This document shows positions 52,541-63,500 of a stretch of DNA of 64,000 nucleotides, one piece after another. The stretch is from Pararge aegeria. Its lineage: Eukaryota > Arthropoda > Insecta > Lepidoptera > Nymphalidae. Under the pieces are notes generated by a model. It made no database searches, was not told the DNA's origin, and saw only the letters and a list, made by a program, of their open reading frames with translations. Position numbers and translations under genes: made by a program. The stretch covers positions 1,986,501 through 2,050,500 of the forward strand of contig NC_053190.1 of assembly GCF_905163445.1 (NCBI RefSeq), in the 5' to 3' direction. Every line of letters starts with the position of its first letter. The first letter of the stretch is position 1.

Positions 52541-52742
52541 ACCAAATATGTGTTGAGGGTTTATTCTACGTTAATTTTTATGTATTATATTACATATTTA
52601 GTTGTATGTATTTTCTTTTACGTTTATTTGTATATAATATATATATTACGGCACATACTAAACATCTATTGCATTTTCTTCGAACGCCTTTGGTTGCTTG
52701 GAACTTGTCGGCGGCAGATAATATAAAATGAAGAAAATTCTC

Positions 52743-52880
52743 AAGTACGAGTTATAAAAACTGGTTATACCTCTTACAATGCCTATCCTTAAGTTTTTTA
52801 TAACTCGTACTAAAGATTTTATACAATCTTTCCGCTTAGTGCATACCCTGTGCATACCATGTATGAACGCCACTGCTTAT
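52743..52880. repeat. Dispersed repeat with foldback, related to 17475-17575
   Basis: AAGTACGAGTTATAAAAACT at 52743-52762 is the inverse of AGTTTTTTATAACTCGTACT starting near 52791. The latter continues CGCTTAGTGCATACCCTGTG and CATACCATGTATG as at 17.5 kb. Confidence 0.7.
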
Positions 52881-52939
52881 CAGCATATACGTACCGCTAA
52901 ACGCTTTATAATTCCATCACGATGTGGTGCAGAAATAAA

Positions 52940-53175
52940 TAAATAAATATACTACGACAATACACACTTCGCTATCTAGCCCCAAAGTAAGCGTAGCTTG
53001 TGTTATGGGTACTAGGAGGACTAATTAATATTTTTATGAATAATATACGTAATACTTATAAAATATAGATAAACACCCAGACTTTGAGAAACATTCACAC
53101 AAACATTTTCCAGTTGTGGGAATCGAACCCACGGCATTGTAATCAGAAAGCAGGGTCGCTGCAAACTGTTCCTTG
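52940..53175 (-). mobile_element. SINE-3, inverted, mostly complete
   Basis: Plus strand: ACTACGACAATACACACTTC, CCCAAAGTAAGCGTAGCTTG, ATAAACACCCAGACTTTGAG, TTCCAGTTGTGGGAATCGAA, CCCACGGCATTGTAATCAGA and AAGCAGGGTCGCTGCAAACT. The box A end is lost. Confidence 0.9.
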
Positions 53176-53179
53176 CATG

Positions 53180-54585
53180 CCCAGCTTTAGGTTGCACTGA
53201 TTATAGGCGATGGTCCTACACCAGGTGGCCGATCTATTTTGTCCGTCAATGATAACTATAAAAAAAACTTGAATATCCCTATTAAGCTTCGTCATCTAAG
53301 TGAAATTGCAGGTGCAAATTTTATTTACTCTGAATCTTGAAGTTCAAACTATAAAGTAGAGACGAAATTGCCAGTCGTCATAATAGAATGCGGAAAAATA
53401 TGAAAGTGGGGTTACCAGCTACCATCTATTTCGCTTCACTTATTCGGGGAAGATCAACCAAAAATTTGAAAGCATAAAATTCAAATAAAGCCAGTTTTAC
53501 ATGAATTACGTCCGGAAAGCATTCGCGTATGAAGTAAAGAATGATATTGTATGCATTTTGCATGAGAGCGGTATTATCGGATATGGCAAAGAATTTGAAT
53601 ATTCCCAACGCGGCGGTACTAAGTGCATGGTTCTCGATTGGAACTCGATTGCACCTACAAATGTCTTCTTTAACAAAATACCGAATGACGGAAAGTCTTA
53701 GCTTTTAAGTACTCTTTCCTAAATGAAGGAAAACTATACCAAAGGGGTTTATTAAAAAGCTGTGGATCAATACGGATATGAAGAATGTTACAGTATATTC
53801 AAATTATTTGACATAGCTATATAATTTTTGGAATTTAATTGACAATACAAGAGGCCGTATATACCTATGCGTAAGAAAATTTTAAAAAATGTATCAAATA
53901 TACCTAATTAGGTATCGACGTAAACGAAAAAGGTAGCAGTTCCGGAAATGTGTAATAAATAATTAAGTAGAAAAAATAAACCACTCAAATATATACTGAA
54001 TTCGTATTTTCAAATACGAGTACATTATTAGGGTTCGTAGGGAAAACCAAGGTGCCGCTCTAATTTAATTCAAAATACTTCGCTACTAAATTAATTATCG
54101 GACACCTCACTAAAATGACAGGAATCATTCGAAAATTTGGGTATTTTGAAAAACAAGATTATAATATAAAAGTAAGAACAAAAAGTCTTAAAAAATTTCA
54201 CGTTTGAATACTAGTTCTGTTCTATTTTATTGATGCTTCTCTAGAAAATTACTTTTTTGCAAAAGTGAAACTAATTTACTACGACTTAAATGACACCTTT
54301 ACTATTTTGTAACCTTTTAGTTGCGCGCAAATTACTTTGCTTGTAAATTATAAGTAATGTTTCGCATACAATGTAGTACATTAACAATATTTTTTTAGCT
54401 CACGTGGGTCATAATTAATTAATTTAAGAGCATGCATTTTAAGGTTATAAAAGTAACATTGCAAGCACACAGGGTTAATAATTTGAGTTAAACCCCATAA
54501 GAGCTGGGGAGAACTAGCAGCATAACAGTGTTTGTTTTAATGATTTTTTACAGAAACTAATTAAAGCTAAGCAAAAACATAAAAC
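53180..54585. other. Mostly unrecognised
   Basis: A 66-codon plus-strand frame (53501-53701) and a minus-strand frame overlap; the plus-strand peptide (YEVKNDIVCILHESGIIGYG) has no domain I recognise and no neighbouring support. Confidence 0.4.
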
Positions 54586-54589
54586 ATTA

Positions 54590-54722
54590 AACTCGCGTAA
54601 TCTTCGCGTCGCTTGCCAAGCTATATTATGTGGACTGTATATATATATATATGAGTTTTGGGTGAACAAAAATCATGGAACTCGCGTCATCTTTTCTTCG
54701 TTTTCCATGAGCTATATGTTGA

Positions 54723-54760
<38 letters not shown>

Positions 54761-54822
54761 TTTTGGGTGAACAAAAACCGCACGATTGCCATGAGCTGTA
54801 TGTATACTGTGTATATATGCAC
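54590..54822 (+). repeat. Tandem repeat of about 89-105 bp with (TA)n expansions
   Basis: Units begin AACTCGCGT at 54590 and 54679, with a partial third from about 54785. Each contains a CCA(A/T)GAGCT-like segment, GACTGT(G)TATATATAT and TTTTGGGTGAACAAAAA. The TA tract is longer in unit 2 (54728-54756) than in unit 1 (54639-54653). Confidence 0.85.
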
Positions 54823-54937
54823 ATAGATCTAATTTTTCCTTCTATCGGCAGTTCCCAAAGACTGCCCGTTGTTGTTATAAGTAGCTTAGTCTATATTATG
54901 TTCCCACTCTTACTATATTTTGATATTCAAACATAGA

Positions 54938-55614
54938 AATTGAACTAATTTGCACTAAAAACATCAAGAAGTGTAAAACCGTCGTTGCTCGTCTAGTTGT
55001 TAACGAGTAATGGCATGAAGTCGCAATAAATCATTAGAAAACGCTGCACGCTGTAACTTCCAAGAGTAATAGTAATGAATAATAATAATTCATTGCATAT
55101 ATCATTCCACGTATATACATTCTACATTCTATATTATTAAAGTTTCTTCTTTTTCGTAAATTCGATAAAACATATAGGTACAAACAGGTTTTGAGATTAT
55201 TTACTTTTTTTTTAAAGAACGTTGTAAACTTTTACGCGTTCATTTTACAAATATTTGTGATGGAGTAATTCAACTAATTTGCACTAAAAGTTTACAAAAA
55301 GTGTTAAACCTTCACCTACTATATACTAAAAGATTACGTCGTGTAGTCTAAAGTTCTATTACATGTATTTCGTCATTCCAAATTTGTTTTACTTTTATAG
55401 TTTAGATATTATAAAAGATAACTAATAACTGGCACGTTTTTTGTTTAGCTGAAAAAACGGATATACCCACATGTATGCTAAGAAATTGCAATAAAGAAAT
55501 TATAAGTAATTTTCACTAAAAGCTTACAAAAAGTGTATCTAGATGCTGGCAAATGGTGTCATTAAGACGCAATAAATCATTTCAACACGCTGCACGCTGT
55601 AATTTCCGAGAGTG
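54938..55614 (+). repeat. Long-period direct repeats (blocks A and B)
   Basis: Block A (ACTAATTTGCACTAAAA then AAGTGT(T)AAACC) occurs at 54938-54980, 55266-55310 and, weaker, 55505-55539. Block B (CGCAATAAATCATT, CGCTGCACGCTGTAA, TTCC, AGAGT) occurs at 55022-55069 and 55568-55614. Not recognised as a known family. Confidence 0.75.
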
Positions 55615-55619
55615 GCCAT

Positions 55620-56060
55620 AACCCGGTACAATGGACAAGTTTCATGGCACGAACAACTGAGAACATAACGTCCTTTACATTTAAATCATTTTACTGTCGG
55701 CGTGGTACTGGCTTGCAGCTTTTTATTTCTATGATGATATTTTAATAGCTTAATCGTGAGAGATTTCTCTTACATTCAAATTTTACTTTTAAATAAGACA
55801 ATCGTCCTACTTAACATTTACTATACTTTTAAATATTTTAATACTCGCTATTAGCCTATTGACCAATTTCTGGGCTCATGAAAAAAGGTTATAGAGTACA
55901 TACCCACCATGCTGCTCCAATGCGAGTTGATGTGTTAGTTAGTGATAATAACCAGGACAAATGTGATGGCTTAACGTGGTCTCCGAGCCATGGGGTTGAA
56001 CACCACGAATTTCTTAATTCAAGGTTAGAACTGAAATTGCTTGCAGAAAACTCCAATTGA
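55620..56060. other. Nothing firm
   Basis: ACCATGCTGCTCCAATGCGA at 55906 recurs, altered, near 56682; I recognise this string as a common lepidopteran repeat but cannot bound it. Confidence 0.4.
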
Positions 56061-56061
56061 A

Positions 56062-56165
56062 TCTAAAAGTTAATAAATTCTTCCATCGCAGCGATAAACA
56101 GCTTCGGGGAGATAAAATCTCCCTGTCATACTCCTCGCTGCACCCTGGTTTTTATTGAAAGGTGA
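56062..56165 (-). pseudogene. RTE-like LINE reverse transcriptase fragment
   Basis: Minus strand reads IKTRVQRGV, stop, QGDFISPKLFIAAMEEFINF, stop. RGV(R)QGD.ISPKLF is the conserved RT motif of RTE-clade LINEs. A single remnant of the palm region; one internal TGA. Confidence 0.8.
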
Positions 56166-57465
56166 ATAAGTCGGGAATGATCTTAGCTATGTTTGATTCT
56201 TCCACAACTCTTTTAATTTTATAGGTAAAAAACGGGCTTGACTAGTAAAATCATTCACACTAAACATAATTTTTGTAGAAACACACTTGGTATTTGGATC
56301 CGATAGTCGATTCGGCAACTCTGCAGTTACCTTAACACTGCCTAATTTTGTTTGGTTATGCTTGTTACTCTTCTTGTATTTTCTTATCATTAAACATGTT
56401 GCTAATTATGTTTGAATGTAGATCATAAGGTACTGGCTTGATCCCCAAATCGGGGATTGGGATGTGGAGGATTGGGGGTTTCTATTAAAAAAATCATAGT
56501 AATAGCGTGGAGTTTTAAAATTGACGGCGATCCACCCCTCTGCCTCGAAGAGCATGTTAAGTTGCCAGTATTTTTATTTTATTTATTTATTTATTAACTC
56601 ATTACACATATTATACATCACAGGTCTTAATTTAAAGGTGTAAGCATAAACTCAAAATAATTTTTCCGTATATTTGCTCCTCCATGTTGCTCCAATGCGA
56701 GTGGATTTTTACTGCAATTTTTAAAATTATATCCATCAATCTTACAATTTCAGCTTTGTTTTTAAAATAAGAATCACGTGTTTCGCAGTTTTTATAAACA
56801 CAACTCCCAAACTAAGAACGAAGGTTTATATGAAAACATATATTCTTGAAGTTTTTTCTATGCATTTGGTATTTTGTTCACTTTTGATTTGCTTTTATTT
56901 CTGCCTGTAGCTTGTTTCTGGAGACAGGCATAGGCATCGTGGAAAATTTCTTATTCATTGCAGGATATAAGAAATTCTCCACAGACGAATTTACTCGTAT
57001 CCGCCAGTGATCAAATAAAATAAATGGCTTTCCGCCCTGCGCCTTAAACACGGAAGAATCTAGGTTAATAAAAAAAACGTAATATTGACTCCATCGCATC
57101 CCGCGCGACGCGGGAAGCCTAAAAACGCCAACTCCATTAAAATCTATTCGAAGCAACCTACGGCGGGTACAGGAAGCCTTCCTCAAAGGGAGGGAAATTG
57201 CCTATCGCGGCCCGTCGCAATCACAACGGTGCGTACCAATCTAACTTCGCTGCGGACGGTACATTCCCCTTAATGAGATATTTCTCCGATTGGCAAATAG
57301 GGACTTCAACATTAAACAAATAATAAATTATCCGAGTTGTAATAATAATTGTTTATTAAATGAATACAGGAAGTGAATGAAGTACCAACTGAAATCCATA
57401 TCAAGGCCTATTCGTTAAATATTCGGATATTGCAAACTATTACCGTGCGTTGTAACCAATTTAAT
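56166..57465. other. Nothing recognised
   Basis: A 102-codon minus-strand frame (56878-57186) has no recognisable domain. A (TTTA)n run lies near 56571-56592. Confidence 0.4.
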
Positions 57466-57469
57466 ATCA

Positions 57470-57608
57470 CTTGCTCTAACGGTGAAACCTGCATGCCTGA
57501 GAGTTCTCCATAATGTTCTTAAAGGGGTGACTACGACCCCTTATGGTAGGAGGAGACCCGTGCATTTTAGTGGACCGGTATTGGGTTGATATGATTATGA
57601 TGATGATT
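57470..57608 (+). mobile_element. SINE-1, 3' part
   Basis: ACTTGCTCTAACGGTGAAAC, CTGCATGCCTGAGAGTTCTC, CATAATGTTCTTAAAGGGGT, GGAGGAGACCCGTGCATTTT and ATGATTATGATGATGAT tail, with an internal deletion. Confidence 0.85.
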
Positions 57609-57609
57609 C

Positions 57610-58600
57610 CAAATAATGCGAATACGTTTTTACTTAGTATTTAAAAAACTTTTGAAGAATAAAAGCAAAACACTGGTAAAACTGAAAGTGCGTGCGTGCA
57701 TTTCACAGATTAAAAATATTTATATTTATGCCATTTATCACGTAATCACCACAAACCAATAAAAAGTATTCTTTGTCCTAGGAAGAAAACGGAATTTACA
57801 TCGGTTTAACTGCTAAGCAATCGTATAGCTAAAAGCGAACAACTGTTTGAATTTAAATTCACAGAAATGGTTCCCAGGTGCTTTTCTTAAAAAAATCATG
57901 ATAAAATTTTGTGACAATTTCTTATATTATCGGCGCAGAAGTTGATCCGAGCATAGTTGTAGCAAACCAACGACTTAACAAACAGACACAGCTTCGTATC
58001 TAATAAGTACGAATTGATGACCAGAAATACTCTACATATTTTATAATATACTAATGAATTTGTATAAAAAAAAAATATCTTAACGTTTTCACCGACAATG
58101 ATTTACCGAAAAATTTAGGTATATCGCAAAGCACTCAGTTGATCTCCGGCCAAATTCCACTATTGTGCTGAGTTATTAATTTACCACCGTGTCATATTTC
58201 ATACACGTCACGCGTTACAAGCCTTTAAAGGGTGGACAGGCATGTTTTCTGTTTTGCGCCTTTAAAAGGGTTCCCCTGAAGTTAGTTTCCACTCCACCGT
58301 GCCGTCAATAAAGTTTTGTATTCTTTGTAACCTCAAATAATGGTTATCAGTTTATATATACTTGCCACTGATACATACGGCTTTGTCACCTTTATCGGAA
58401 AAATAGTTCAATTAAAGTTCCGTTACTACATAGTTAATCGTGATAATTTGAATGATTTTCTTTCACCCGCTGTTGACTGGGCATATTTTTTTATAGGATC
58501 ATTAAAATTAGGTAATTAGGTAACAATCAATGATGTTATCATGAGAATAACATTAGTAAAAGAGAAAGACAGGAGATTGAAACCTTCTAGCAATGACCAC
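57610..58600. other. Nothing recognised
   Basis: AT-rich; short frames only. Confidence 0.45.
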
Positions 58601-58976
58601 AGCATGCTTAACTAAAAAAGCTTGTTTGTATTAAACGTAAGCTTATAGAAAAGTCCTATTATAGTATAAAGGACTACGTAAACGATAAAAAAGCTTGGGT
58701 GTAAATTATTGCTCTAACCAGGTTGCTCTTTTAATAATTTAAAATTACATTGTGAGATGGTGATAACAACAAAAAAAAAACACCCGGCTAAGTTTGTTGT
58801 GGGCTTCTTCTTAGACCAGGACGCGTTTGGAACCCTCGTAGCTTTAGTTTTAAGTTTACGAATGTGGTTATCACCATCATCTCACTACCGTGTGGTTCTT
58901 ATGTACGCATCAAAAGTGCCACCTGTGGGCCTACTTGAATAAAGATATTTTTGACTTTGACTTTGACTTTGACTTT
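58601..58976 (+). pseudogene. GACTTT LINE, C-terminus, 3' UTR and tail
   Basis: From 58633 an intact frame reads KRKLIEKSYYSIKDYVNDKK, AWV and TAA at 58702-58704. The 3' UTR runs CAGGTTGCTC, GTGAGATGGTGATAACA, CACCCGGCTAAGTTTGTTG, GTACGCATCAAAAGTGCCAC, GGGCCTACTTGAATAAAGAT and ends in four GACTTT units at 58953-58976. The most complete 3' end of this family here and a reference for the others. Confidence 0.85.
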
Positions 58977-58979
58977 AAA

Positions 58980-60155
58980 CCATAATAATTTAATTCATCA
59001 TTTAATCATACATTTTTTAGTAGTAGTAGTACTGGTATAATAACAACACCATACACGTAAGTGGAATGTAGCCTATAAAAATAGCCACTTCGCGGGGCAT
59101 GCTAAGGAACGTCCTCGAAAGTGCCACTCTGTGTCTATCAACCTAAGGCGTAAGTGTGTAGGTGTGATAAAAATATTACAAATTTTTAAAGAAATAAAGC
59201 TTCCGAGCGTGCTAAAATAATAATAAAAATCATTTATTCACACGATTATTAAATAGTGACATAAATCTTAGCTTAATACTATGTTTGGTTGAATCACTGA
59301 TACCTAAACTGAGTATAAATTCATAATATAGATATCAGTGCTCTCCCCTTAAAATTATTTTTGATACAAAAACATATATATTTACAACAAGTAGTATTTT
59401 ATTTTGGATATGGATTTAACAAACATGCAACATGCAACAAAAAATATTGAAAAAAAAATGTTTATTTTTGGAGATTACGTAATTTAATGGTGATTTAAAT
59501 GATGTAACAATGGAACCATCTTACATTGTAACTAAAATTAAGAAGGTTTTCTATCACACCTAGTTACATCGTATGTCGTCTAAATTTTTTTATCATATAA
59601 ATATAATATACAGGTGTTATTAAAAACTTGGATCATACTGAGGAAAATGCTGTAGATGGTATAAGGCCTATATACCAAAGTCAATGTTTAATCGTGTGCG
59701 TGTAAAAAGCCGGCAAGGTGTTGTGGAAATACGCTCTAATCTGATGTGGTATGTAAAAACAGTGTCGGCGAGTTCTACCTCCAGCGCAGACTGAGGACGA
59801 TCATTTGTTACCCGAAGATGACACTCTATTACCCCATATCGCTTACCCCTTGCCTCATACCGCTTACCATCGCACCGGGGCGTCGGTCAGAGATACGTTT
59901 GTATTTTTTATCCTATTCTTTTTAAACTTGTAGTTAGCTATTTAATAAAGATAAATGCCTCAAGATAAAAAGGTGCACAAGCATGTTTGAATGTTATGTA
60001 TCGACGATATTATTGACGCTCTTGTTCCAGAATCATAAAACTTGTTTAAGTAATTTTAAGTTGTGTCCTATAAAACTGTCATCTTAAAATAATACTGCTT
60101 TAAGCGATTGTAGTAAGGGGTCTGGGTTCACTTCACAAAACTAATCGGAGCAAAC
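58980..60155. other. Nothing recognised
   Basis: A reversed AT-rich tail-like stretch lies near 59210-59250; unassigned. Confidence 0.4.
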
Positions 60156-60157
60156 AA

Positions 60158-60200
60158 AGCCGGAGTTAGAAATACAACACCAATTTTCTAACTCCGGGCT
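60158..60200. repeat. Hairpin, about 15-bp stem, 12-nt loop
   Basis: AGCCGGAGTTAGAAA and TTTCTAACTCCGGGCT pair with a single bulged C. Confidence 0.85.
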
Positions 60201-60867
60201 GTTTTTGAGAATATGTTCGCAGATAAACCTTATCATAAACCTCAGCCTATGAATATCCAAATACTGAGAAAAGGTTACATCTTTAAGAGGAGATGGAGTC
60301 AAAACATTCACCCGCCTTACTGCTCGAAAGTGGATTGACGGGCTTAAACGATTGTTATTACCAAATTTCAGTGATAATTACTGGGACCTACGGCTTAAGG
60401 CATTTCCAAGGTACGGGTATCGAATTCATGTGTTTTCCTTCTACGTTATTCCTGTTACGTAAGATTAACAATGCCTAAGTACACTAATATGATTCTCCAC
60501 AAACAAATAAACAGTCAAACAATTTTATAACTATAGAGAAGATAGATAGTTTTTTCTCCTTGCTCGCTATTTTATGAGCACCTGAACATTTTGTTCAAAT
60601 AAAAGATAACTTTATTTGGTCTACTTTATTGCTTTCGTGTCGCAAATATTTAATGTGTTATGTTAGTTCCCAGAAATGTTCTATCTCGTTAATGTTTTAA
60701 ATCGTTGAGTCGATTTTCAACCGAGGTTCGAATAGGAGAAAGGGTAGTTCAAACCGACTGTGCTACCCAAAAGAGGATAATTTGTTTATGAGTCCATGCA
60801 TGTTTGTTTCTCCTTGGCGTTTTAGAGGTCATAGACCTACTTCTAAAATGTTGAAAAATAATCCAAG

Positions 60868-60922
60868 GCCTTAGACTAAAAAAGCAGGGTCACTGCCCAC
60901 AGCGCCAATCGGCTGTCTGAAT
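60868..60922 (-). mobile_element. SINE-3 head fragment, inverted
   Basis: Plus strand: CCAAGGCCTTAGACTAAAAA, AGCAGGGTCACTGCCCACAG and CGCCAATCGGCTGTC. Confidence 0.8.
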
Positions 60923-61109
60923 AATAGGCTGAAGATGGTGCTAATAAAAATCGATTAAATAACAAAAAAGGATAGTAGAGCTCATAGCTCAGCAAACTTT
61001 ATCTAACTTTATCTAATCTGTTTTTTATTTTAACTTAAAAAGCTTGCCAACTTATATTATTTTACACTTAGGCTTGGATTTCTGATGACTGATTCTTAGA
61101 TAACGTATT

Positions 61110-61410
61110 ATGAAAATTAAGCTTTATTTTAATGCTATACTCCGCGAAAAGCAGGAGAATCTGTATGAAAGGGACGAAAGAGAAGGAAGGTAGGACAACG
61201 ACGTTAGTGGTAGGCCAAATGGCAGGTACACTAACGTTTAGAAGGCAGGAGGGGTTTTTAGTCGGTAGGAGTCCGGCACTATCCATAGGGATGTCCATGA
61301 GGATTTTCCCCTCCTAATATAAAAAAAAAAAAAAAAAAAAAAGGAGAATCTGTATGGTGTAATTTATAATCTCTTTAATCTTCCGCTAAGTAACGCCTGC
61401 TTCTATCCAA
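61110..61410 (+). repeat. AAGCTT-family repeat, interrupted
   Basis: Left part TATGAAAATTAAGCTTTATT, ATACTCCGCGAAAAGC, AGGAGAATCTGTATG; right part GGTGTAATTTATAATCTC, CTTTAATCTTCCGCTAAGTA, ACGCCTGCTTCTATCCAAT. A poly(A)-tailed element splits it at AGGAGAATCTGTATG. Confidence 0.85.
61168..61341 (+). mobile_element. Poly(A)-tailed retroposed insertion with 15-bp target duplication
   Basis: AGGAGAATCTGTATG is present on both sides (61153-61167 and 61342-61356). The insert ends CCCCTCCTAATAT followed by an A-run from 61321. Its 3' part has GGTTTTTAGTCGGTAGGAGT and CCGGCACTATCC, a string I associate with lepidopteran non-LTR 3' ends; no complete coding region. Interpreted as a 5'-truncated retrotransposon. 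Confidence 0.9.
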
Positions 61411-61414
61411 TATC

Positions 61415-61795
61415 TTAGGTAACGATTATTATCGGGTGTTACGTAAAGACTCTTAATATTAAGAGAAGCTTACTAAATTGAAAGCAACAAGAAATGTCAA
61501 CAAATGTAGCAATAATCATGAAGCCTCTCGGTAAACCTTTGAAGGACCACCTTTGAGGTACCAACAAGGCAACGAGCACCTATAATACCTTGCCAAACGA
61601 AAACTTCTACACAGAATTCAGCGCAGGTACACCATTGAAATTATATTCAAAGTAGCAACAGAAATGGCGGAATTATATGAACGTTTATTTTTGAATACGC
61701 TTTCCAAGTTCTGTAAAATACACTGTGTGCTGCTTCAGACCAAAACACTGTATATGTTTGTGTTAAAATGTTTTCTTTGAATTTAGGTACTTATA
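61415..61795. other. Nothing recognised
   Basis: No feature seen. Confidence 0.4.
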
Positions 61796-61799
61796 ACAT

Positions 61800-62042
61800 A
61801 TTAGTGACGACCCTGCTTTCAGAGTCCAAGGCCGTGGGATCGATTCCCACAACTGGAAAATGTGTGTGTGATGAACATGAATGTTTTTCAGTGTCTGGCC
61901 GTTTATCTGTATTTTATAAGTATTCATTTAAATTATACATAAAAAGATTCATCAGTCATCTTAGCACCCATAACACAAGCTACGCTTACTTTGGGGCTAG
62001 ATGGGGATGTGTGTATTGTCGTAGTATATTTATTTAATTATA
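61800..62042 (+). mobile_element. SINE-3, missing box A
   Basis: GACCCTGCTTTCAGAGTCCA, AGGCCGTGGGATCGATTCCC, GAATGTTTTTCAGTGTCTGG, TTAGCACCCATAACACAAGC, TACGCTTACTTTGGGGCTAG and GTATTGTCGTAGTATATTTA. Confidence 0.9.
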
Positions 62043-62144
62043 AAACTGAAACACTGTATGTGTTTCCGTTCATCATCCTCTTGTCTTACATACCATGCAT
62101 AACTTTGCGGAGGGATGCTGTAACTCCATCTCTATTTTTTTAAT

Positions 62145-62335
62145 ATATAGACTAGCGCTTGACAGCAATCACACCTGATGGTAAGTGATGATGCAGCCTA
62201 AGATGGGTTTGCATGCCTAGAAGATGCCTACTATTCAATCTTGATTTGAAGGTACCTAGATCATAGGTACTGGGGAAGACGGAAAATGGAAGGGCAATTT
62301 AGACGTTTGCGATGCTGATTAATCCTTAGGCTAAG
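62145..62335 (+). repeat. Dispersed repeat
   Basis: TAGCGCTTGACAGCAATCAC, ACCTGATGGTAAGTGATGAT, GCAGCCTAAGATGGGTTTGC, CTAGAAGATGCCTACTATTC and GATTTGAAGGTACCTAGATC. Recognised as a common lepidopteran repeat; class not assigned. Confidence 0.55.
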
Positions 62336-62344
62336 GATGTTGGA

Positions 62345-62420
62345 ATGAATCCTATTGTCATTGGTGATGATGATCTTCTGATGATCTTCATGATGAAATG
62401 ATCTGATGATGATAATGAGA
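62345..62420 (+). repeat. GATGAT-rich simple sequence
   Basis: Imperfect GATGAT/TGATGA units; may be the tail of a decayed element. Confidence 0.7.
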
Positions 62421-62424
62421 TATT

Positions 62425-63345
62425 CTTGAAACGGTTTGGAAATTAGATTCTAATGAGAAGAAACTCAGCATTGAAACTAACTTGTGTGCAGCTTCAAGCA
62501 GAGTTAATTTCTTACAAGATTATTTTTAATTTACAAAGATTCCACAAAGATTCCTGAAAGCATTCGATTTTATGGTATATATTGTGTGCACTGTGCAGTT
62601 ATAAATAATGCTTAATAATATTGTTTGTAAGAGTAAGAAAGATATATTGAGTGCTTAAGTAATATCGTTCAAAACATTCATTAAAGTGTACTTGCGAAGT
62701 TCTGATCCGAAAGCTAGGAATCAATACCTGAAACAGTACCTACCTATGAATCACCTAGATACAATAATATTCGTTTTAATTAACATCGGATTCGTATGTA
62801 CGGACAAAAGACAGTCGGAAATCCATACTGCGTTAAAACATACGGGTACGATGCGGTGACGATAAGATATTATTGTTTTAAATATAGACATATTTTGCAG
62901 AATGAAGTGTTCGCTTTTATATTCATGACTCTGAAGTTAATTTTAGACCAATCTGAACACAAATAAGGAGACGCTTTTCAGTGATCAAAAGAGACAGACA
63001 GAAAAAAATATTTATGAACGACTAATTGCCACGATTTCATTTGCGTGGAATTTTTTGATGTATTGTTGAACCCTGAACTGAGCTCTGTGAAAAATAAAAA
63101 TAAACTCCAAAAGAACCATACATTTTTCCATAATAGTAAGTAACAGTAGGTGCTATTCCAGGCCATATTTCATCAGCCGTTCGATTAACTTTGGCATTCA
63201 TAATTTAAAGTATATATGAAATGTTAATATTGTTATTTAAATAAACCGCGATTAGATAACGGAGAATAAAATAGATTTTAAAGTCCCGTTTAACAAAAGG
63301 ATCGCTAAAAAAATACATGATATCATCATTCATATGTATATTCTT
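62425..63345. other. Nothing recognised
   Basis: AT-rich; no feature seen. Confidence 0.45.
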
Positions 63346-63349
63346 AGTA

Positions 63350-63500
63350 TTTATTCATTGTAAAATAACCATCACTTGAGGATGCTCCGGTGTCGAAGAA
63401 AACTTGCCTAGAGAGTACATTTTGAAGGATCTATTTTATGTTTGGATAAAGATTGGAGAAATTATAAATTGCACCGTGCAGGTCTTCCTGGTTTTCACAA
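63350..63500 (-). repeat. AAGCTT-family repeat, inverted
   Basis: Plus strand: TATTCATTGTAAAATAACCA, TTGAGGATGCTCCGGTGTCG, AAGGATCTATTTTATGTTTG, GATTGGAGAAATTATAAATT, GCACCGTGCAGGTCTTCC and AAATAAAGCTTATTG. Confidence 0.75.

Noticed and set aside
53501..53701. 66-codon plus-strand frame
   Set aside because: It overlaps a minus-strand frame, has no recognised domain and no flanking exons.
54590..55614. CRISPR-like array (repeats with spacers)
   Set aside because: Units are too long, unequal and TA-expanded, and the genome is eukaryotic.
56878..57186. 102-codon minus-strand frame
   Set aside because: No recognisable domain; length compatible with chance in a 64-kb window.
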